Below, piece by piece: positions 60,106 through 64,000 of a stretch of DNA of 64,000 nucleotides. Both the position numbers and the translations under genes were made by a program. The notes beneath the pieces were generated by a model. That model had not been told where the DNA came from and did not search any database. It saw nothing but the letters and a program-made list of their open reading frames with translations. Within the stretch, counting starts at the first letter, position 1. Every line of letters starts with the position of its first letter. Source of the stretch: Couchioplanes caeruleus. GTDB lineage: Bacteria > Actinomycetota > Actinomycetes > Mycobacteriales > Micromonosporaceae. The stretch lies in the NCBI RefSeq assembly GCF_023499255.1, contig NZ_CP092183.1, forward strand, positions 7,188,501 through 7,252,500. The letters are read 5' to 3'.

Positions 60106-60373
60106 CGGTGACCTCCGATGAGGGGTTGGGGGACTGCCTGAAACGGTAGCCATAAAAAGACGCCTATCAATGAGTACGGCCATATCGATTGCCGCCTCAT
60201 GGTCACGTGATGCCGCCCGGCCGCCAGGCGTGTCGAGGATCTCCCCGACCGGCTGTCCGCATGGCTGGACGGCGGTTGCACCGGCGCAGAACCGCCACTA
60301 AGTTCACCGAAAAGGCATTAGTGTGCCGTTTTGCCGAATACCTTGCTCGCCTGAATATCACGAGGGGTGGCCC

Positions 60374-61312
60374 ATGGCCGGATCACGGATCGTCTCGCTG
60401 GGCCATTACCAACCGGCACGGGTGCTGACCAACGACGAGCTCGCTCAGATGGTCGACACCAACGACGAGTGGATCCGCAGCCGCGTCGGCATCGAGACCC
60501 GGCACATCGCCGCCCCCGACGAGAGCCTCGACGAGATGGCGGCGCACGCGGCCCGCAAGGCGCTCGCGGAGAGCGGCGTCGCGGCCGCCGAGATCGACTA
60601 CGTGATCGTGGCCACCTGCACGGCCTTCGACCGCTCGCCGAACATCGCCGCCCGGGTGGCGCGCCGGCTCGACCTGCCGGCCCCGGCCGCGCTCGACCTC
60701 AACGTCGCCTGCGCCGGCTTCACCCACGCCCTCGCCACCGCCGACCAGGCGCTCAAGACCGGCGCCGCCACCAAGGCGATCGTCATCGGCGTGGAGCGGC
60801 TCTCCGACTTCACCGACTGGACCGACCGCACGACGTGCGTGCTCATCGGTGACGGCGCCGGCGCCGCCGTCCTGGTCGCCGACGAGGAGGAGCACGTCGG
60901 CCCCGTCGTGTGGGGCTCGGTGCCGCAGATGTCGCACGCCGTCCGCATCGAGGGCCGCGACGCCACCTTCCAGCAGGAGGGGCAGAGCGTCTTCCGCTGG
61001 GCCACCCACTCGCTGCCCGCCATCGCGCGCCAGGTGTGCGAGAAGGCCGGTGTCCGGCCCGAGGACCTCGCCGCGATCGTGCCGCACCAGGCCAACCTGC
61101 GGATCATCGAGCCCCTGGCCCGGCGCATCGGTGCCACCGACGCGGTCATCGCCCGCGACGTGATCGAGTCCGGCAACACGTCGGCGGCCAGCATCCCGCT
61201 CGCCCTGTCCAAGCTGGTCCAGCGCCGGGAGATCCCGTCCGGGGCGCCGGTGCTGCTGTTCGGCTTCGGCGGCGGGCTGGCGTACGCGGGGCAGGTCGTG
61301 CGCTGCCCCTGA
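60374..61312 (+). CDS. 3-oxoacyl-ACP synthase III family protein (KAS III/FabH-like)
   Basis: 312 residues from the ATG at 60374 (MAGSRIVSLGHYQPARVLTN). The catalytic triad is complete: C113 in NVACAGFTHA, H238 in VPHQANLRI and N268 in ESGNTSAAS. The C-terminal GFGGGLAYAGQV is typical. It condenses an acyl-CoA starter with malonyl-ACP. It lies tail-to-tail with a type I PKS and away from any fatty-acid genes, so it may provide or prime a starter unit for that cluster; a housekeeping role is possible. A GAGGGG site precedes the start. The upstream 190 bases are unusually AT-rich for this window. Confidence 0.9.
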   Translation: MAGSRIVSLGHYQPARVLTNDELAQMVDTNDEWIRSRVGIETRHIAAPDESLDEMAAHAARKALAESGVAAAEIDYVIVATCTAFDRSPNIAARVARRLDLPAPAALDLNVACAGFTHALATADQALKTGAATKAIVIGVERLSDFTDWTDRTTCVLIGDGAGAAVLVADEEEHVGPVVWGSVPQMSHAVRIEGRDATFQQEGQSVFRWATHSLPAIARQVCEKAGVRPEDLAAIVPHQANLRIIEPLARRIGATDAVIARDVIESGNTSAASIPLALSKLVQRREIPSGAPVLLFGFGGGLAYAGQVVRCP

Positions 61313-61334
61313 CCAGGGCCTGACGAACGACGAA

Positions 61335-61360
61335 GGGCCGGGCGCCGGAGCGCCCGGCCC
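61335..61360. terminator. Bidirectional terminator between KAS III and PKS genes
   Basis: An 11-bp perfect stem (GGGCCGGGCGC, 61335-61345, with 61350-61360) and a 4-base loop sit between the convergent genes. The PKS stop codon is 4 bases away. Confidence 0.75.
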
Positions 61361-61363
61361 TCG

Positions 61364-64000
61364 TCATTGTGCCGCCAGCATCTCCACCAGGCGGTCCGCG
61401 ATCATCGTCGGCGTCGGACAGTCGAAGACCAGGGACGAGGGCAGCCGGACCCCGGACGCCTCCGCGAGCCGCTGGGTGAACTCGAGCGCGGTCAGCGAGT
61501 CGAGGCCGCTGTCCCACAGCTCGCGGTCCGGGTCCACGTCCTCGGCCGCCCGGTGCCCGAGGACGCCGGCCGCGATTCCGCGTACCAGCTTCCGGACCTC
61601 GGCGCCGCCGAGCGACGCCCAGTCGACCCGGGACGCCGACGCGGCCGCCGCGGCGGGACGTTCCGGCGTGAGGTGGCGCAGCATGGCCGAGGTGGCCGGG
61701 CCGGTCTCGCCCACCAGCCGCAACGCCGTCACGGCCGGGTCGGGCTGCTGCAGCGCCGCGTCGAACAGCGCCAGGCCGCGCTGCGGTGGCAGCGCCGCGA
61801 ACCCCGTGCGTTCCATCCGGCGCAGGTCGGCGCCGGTCAGCTCGCCGGCCATCCCGCCGCCGGCCCACGGGCCCCAGGCGACGGCCAGGGCGGGTGATCC
61901 CGCCGCCCGGCGGCGGTGCGCCAGCGCGTCCAGGACGGCGTTCGCGGCGGCGTAGTTGGCCTGCCCGGCCCCGCCCAGCACCCCGATCACCGAGGTGAAC
62001 AGCACGAACGCGGACAGGTCGTGACCGGCGGTGAGCTCGTGCAGGTGCAGGGCGGCATCCACCTTGGGCCGCATCACCGCGTCGACGCGCGCCGGGGTCA
62101 GCAGGGTGACGGTGCCGTCCCGGACGACGCCCGCGGCGTGCACCACCCCGGTCAGCGGCCGGTCCGCCGGCACCGCCCGCAGCGCCCGTTCCAGGTCGGC
62201 GCGGTCCGACACGTCACACGCGACGACGGTCGCCGCGGCGCCCAGCTCGGCCGCGAGCTCCGCCGCCCCGGGCGCCGCCGGACCCTGCCGGCTCAGCAGC
62301 AGCACGTGGCGGACCCCGAGCCGGTGCACCAGGTGCCGGGCGATCAGCCCGCCGAGCGCGCCGGTCCCGCCGGTGATCAGTACGGTGCCCTCGCGGTCGA
62401 ACGGCCGCTGCGGTCCCGGCTCGCCCGCCGGGGTGAACCGGGGCCGGTGCACGTGGCCCTCGCGCACGGCGAGCTGCGGCTCCGCCGACCGCAGGGCCCG
62501 GCGCAGCCCCGCGGCGGACGCCGGCTCCCCGTCGACGTCGATCAGGCGGAACCGTCCCGGATGCTCCGCCTGCGCGCTGCGCACCACGGCCCACACGGCG
62601 GAGGCGACCGGGTCCGGCACGTCGGCGCCGCGCTCCGTGGCCACCGCGCCGCGGGTCACGACCACCACCGTGGAGTCGTCGAACGTGTCGTCGCCGAGCC
62701 AGTGCTGGAGCAGCGCGAGGGCCCGTTCCGTACCCGCGCGGACCGCGCCCGGCAGGGAGCCGTCCGCCTCGGCCGCTCCCTCGCCGCCGCAGACCAGCAT
62801 CAGGCCGGGCACCGTGGCGCCGCGCCGCAGCTCGCTCTCGACCTCCCGCAGCGAGGGGTACGCGTCGGCACCCTTCACCGCATCACTGAGGCCCAGGTGG
62901 TCGGTGCCCAGGATCCCGCACCGGGGCAGCGGGTCCCCCGGTTCCCCGTCGTCCTCGACCCGCGGCCAGGCGACGGTGAGCAGCACGTCCCGCTCGGACG
63001 CGGCGGACTCCAGGCGCGCCGGGTCGATCGCCCGGAACAGCAGGCGGTCCACCGACAGCACCGGCGTCCCGTCGCCGTCGGTCACCACCAGGGAGAAGGC
63101 GTACGGGCCCCGCGGGCTGACCCGCACCAGGAGCCGCGTGGCGCTGGTGGGCCGCAGCCGGACACCGGACCACACGAACGGCAGCGGGACGTCATCGCCC
63201 GCCGGAACGACGAGCAGCGCGGCGTGCAGGGCGGCGTCCAGCAGCACCGGGTGCAGGGCGAAGCCGGCGGCGGACACCCGGCCGGGCAGCTCCACCTCGG
63301 CGTACACCTCGTCGCCGTCGCGCCAGGCACCGGTGAGCGCGCGGAAAGCGGGGCCGTACGCGAAGCCCCGGTCGGCGAGCCGGCGGTAGTGCCCGTCCAC
63401 GTCCACCGCGGACGCCGGGACGGTGATGCCGCGGCCCGGCCCGTCGGCGGCGACGGCCTGCCGCCCCTCGAGCGTGGCGCGGGCGTGCCGGGTCCAGCCC
63501 GCCGAGTCGTCCCCGCTGAAGATCGTGACCTCGTCGGGGCCGGCGACCAGGCGTACGTCCACCGGCGTGCCCGCGGTCAGGAGCAGCGGCGCCTGCACGA
63601 CCAGCTCGGCGACGTCCCGCTCGAACCGGGCGGCCAGGTGGGCGGCCCACTCGACGAAGAGCGCGCCGGGCACGACCACGCTGCCCCGTACGGCGTGATC
63701 CGCCAGCCACGGCTCGGCGTCGAGGGAGAGCCGGACGGCGCCGAGCAGCGTCTCGGAGCCCGGCACCTGCAGGACGGCACCCAGCAGCGGATGGCTCGCC
63801 GGGGGCAGGAAGGCGCTCGGGGCGGCGGTGGCCGGGTCCAGCCAGTACCGCTGGCGCTGGAACGGATACGGCGGCATCTCACCGCGTCGCACGGCGGAAC
63901 CGGCCGGCGTGCGCGACCAGTCGATGCGTGCGCCGGCGCAGTACAGCCGCATCAGGGCCGGCTCCACGCCCCGGCTGATCGGCACGAGCACGGCGTCCAC
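61364..64000 (-). CDS. Type I modular polyketide synthase, C-terminal part (end of AT, DH, KR, ACP)
   Basis: The gene enters from the right edge; 878 residues are visible and the N-terminal KS and AT lie outside. Visible order: the post-AT linker (PPYPFQRQRYWLD), then a DH domain with active-site His in LADHAVRGSVVVPG (HxxxGxxxxP) and Asp in LLDAALHAALL. A KR domain follows with TGGTGALGG for NADPH, Ser in FVLFTSVIG and Tyr in QANYAAANA. Its VVRDG at the LDD position, and no A-type Trp, suggest a B-type KR. Last is an ACP with the phosphopantetheine Ser in GLDSLTALEF. There is no ER between DH and KR and no thioesterase after the ACP, so this module makes a double bond and passes the chain on. 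Confidence 0.95.
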   Translation of the reverse strand: MDAVLVPISRGVEPALMRLYCAGARIDWSRTPAGSAVRRGEMPPYPFQRQRYWLDPATAAPSAFLPPASHPLLGAVLQVPGSETLLGAVRLSLDAEPWLADHAVRGSVVVPGALFVEWAAHLAARFERDVAELVVQAPLLLTAGTPVDVRLVAGPDEVTIFSGDDSAGWTRHARATLEGRQAVAADGPGRGITVPASAVDVDGHYRRLADRGFAYGPAFRALTGAWRDGDEVYAEVELPGRVSAAGFALHPVLLDAALHAALLVVPAGDDVPLPFVWSGVRLRPTSATRLLVRVSPRGPYAFSLVVTDGDGTPVLSVDRLLFRAIDPARLESAASERDVLLTVAWPRVEDDGEPGDPLPRCGILGTDHLGLSDAVKGADAYPSLREVESELRRGATVPGLMLVCGGEGAAEADGSLPGAVRAGTERALALLQHWLGDDTFDDSTVVVVTRGAVATERGADVPDPVASAVWAVVRSAQAEHPGRFRLIDVDGEPASAAGLRRALRSAEPQLAVREGHVHRPRFTPAGEPGPQRPFDREGTVLITGGTGALGGLIARHLVHRLGVRHVLLLSRQGPAAPGAAELAAELGAAATVVACDVSDRADLERALRAVPADRPLTGVVHAAGVVRDGTVTLLTPARVDAVMRPKVDAALHLHELTAGHDLSAFVLFTSVIGVLGGAGQANYAAANAVLDALAHRRRAAGSPALAVAWGPWAGGGMAGELTGADLRRMERTGFAALPPQRGLALFDAALQQPDPAVTALRLVGETGPATSAMLRHLTPERPAAAAASASRVDWASLGGAEVRKLVRGIAAGVLGHRAAEDVDPDRELWDSGLDSLTALEFTQRLAEASGVRLPSSLVFDCPTPTMIADRLVEMLAAQ

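Noticed and set aside
1..64000. tRNA, rRNA, insertion sequence or integrase genes
   Set aside because: I saw no cloverleaf, CCA-ending element, transposase DDE pattern or terminal inverted repeats with target duplications. A tRNAscan and ISfinder search would settle it.

Overview
The window is very GC-rich, densely coded on both strands, starts many genes with GTG, and carries mycothiol-dependent formaldehyde detoxification, a HelR-type rifamycin protection gene, aa3 oxidase, c-di-GMP proteins, Ser/Thr kinase remnants and a type I polyketide synthase. This points to a filamentous actinomycete, most likely Micromonosporaceae (Actinoplanes/Micromonospora-like). The genus is an inference from gene content and style. 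At least a dozen genes have a TANNNT-type -10 box 5 to 8 bases before the start codon, so leaderless transcription is common here.

Layout. 1-4341: end of a large LuxR regulator, then NAD salvage (pncB-pncA) behind a possible leader peptide. 4421-8792: MFS exporter and ctaD, separated by a 1.1 kb gene-free island of short GC-rich tandem repeats. 8916-13469: FAD monooxygenase, AraC regulator, a LigD-like phosphoesterase fused to a degenerate ligase, and a GH63-type hydrolase. 13466-15156: metallo-beta-lactamase-fold hydrolase and mycothiol-dependent formaldehyde dehydrogenase, overlapping by one base. 15221-23938: TPM membrane protein, MarR, cupins, a PAS/GGDEF-like/EAL protein, a degenerate Mrr-like protein and a GlxA regulator. 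23956-31212: a large SF1 helicase fused to a Vsr-like nuclease, then helR with a rifamycin-associated element (RAE) upstream. 31248-33025: ACC deaminase and SDR. 33081-42246: small membrane proteins, PadR unit, a membrane-bound HExxH protein, a divergent SF1 ATPase/Beta-protein pair, Prim-Pol and SRPBCC proteins. 42406-45079: GAF-GAF-PP2C phosphatase and aldo/keto reductase. 45090-48201: a tightly overlapping three-gene operon around a RecB/Cas4-like nuclease, with no function recognised for its two partners.

48358-59128 includes a DUF427 protein, an FxSxx-COOH RiPP precursor followed directly by an HExxH peptide hydroxylase (49460-51137), a GGDEF-EAL protein, a TetR/glycosyltransferase pair with a palindromic operator, a Ser/Thr kinase broken by deletion and frameshift, a lipoprotein, and an FxsT-like NB-ARC/TPR protein. 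59216-64000: STAS protein, snapalysin-type protease, KAS III enzyme and the 3' end of a type I PKS that continues beyond the right edge.

The best candidates for little-described biology are the FxSxx/HExxH pair without a radical SAM gene in view, the three-gene RecB/Cas4-like nuclease operon, the PE-pseudoligase protein and the RAE-helR unit. Several enzymes here have lost catalytic residues: ligase motif I, the Mrr site, the FxsT Walker A lysine and one GGDEF motif.
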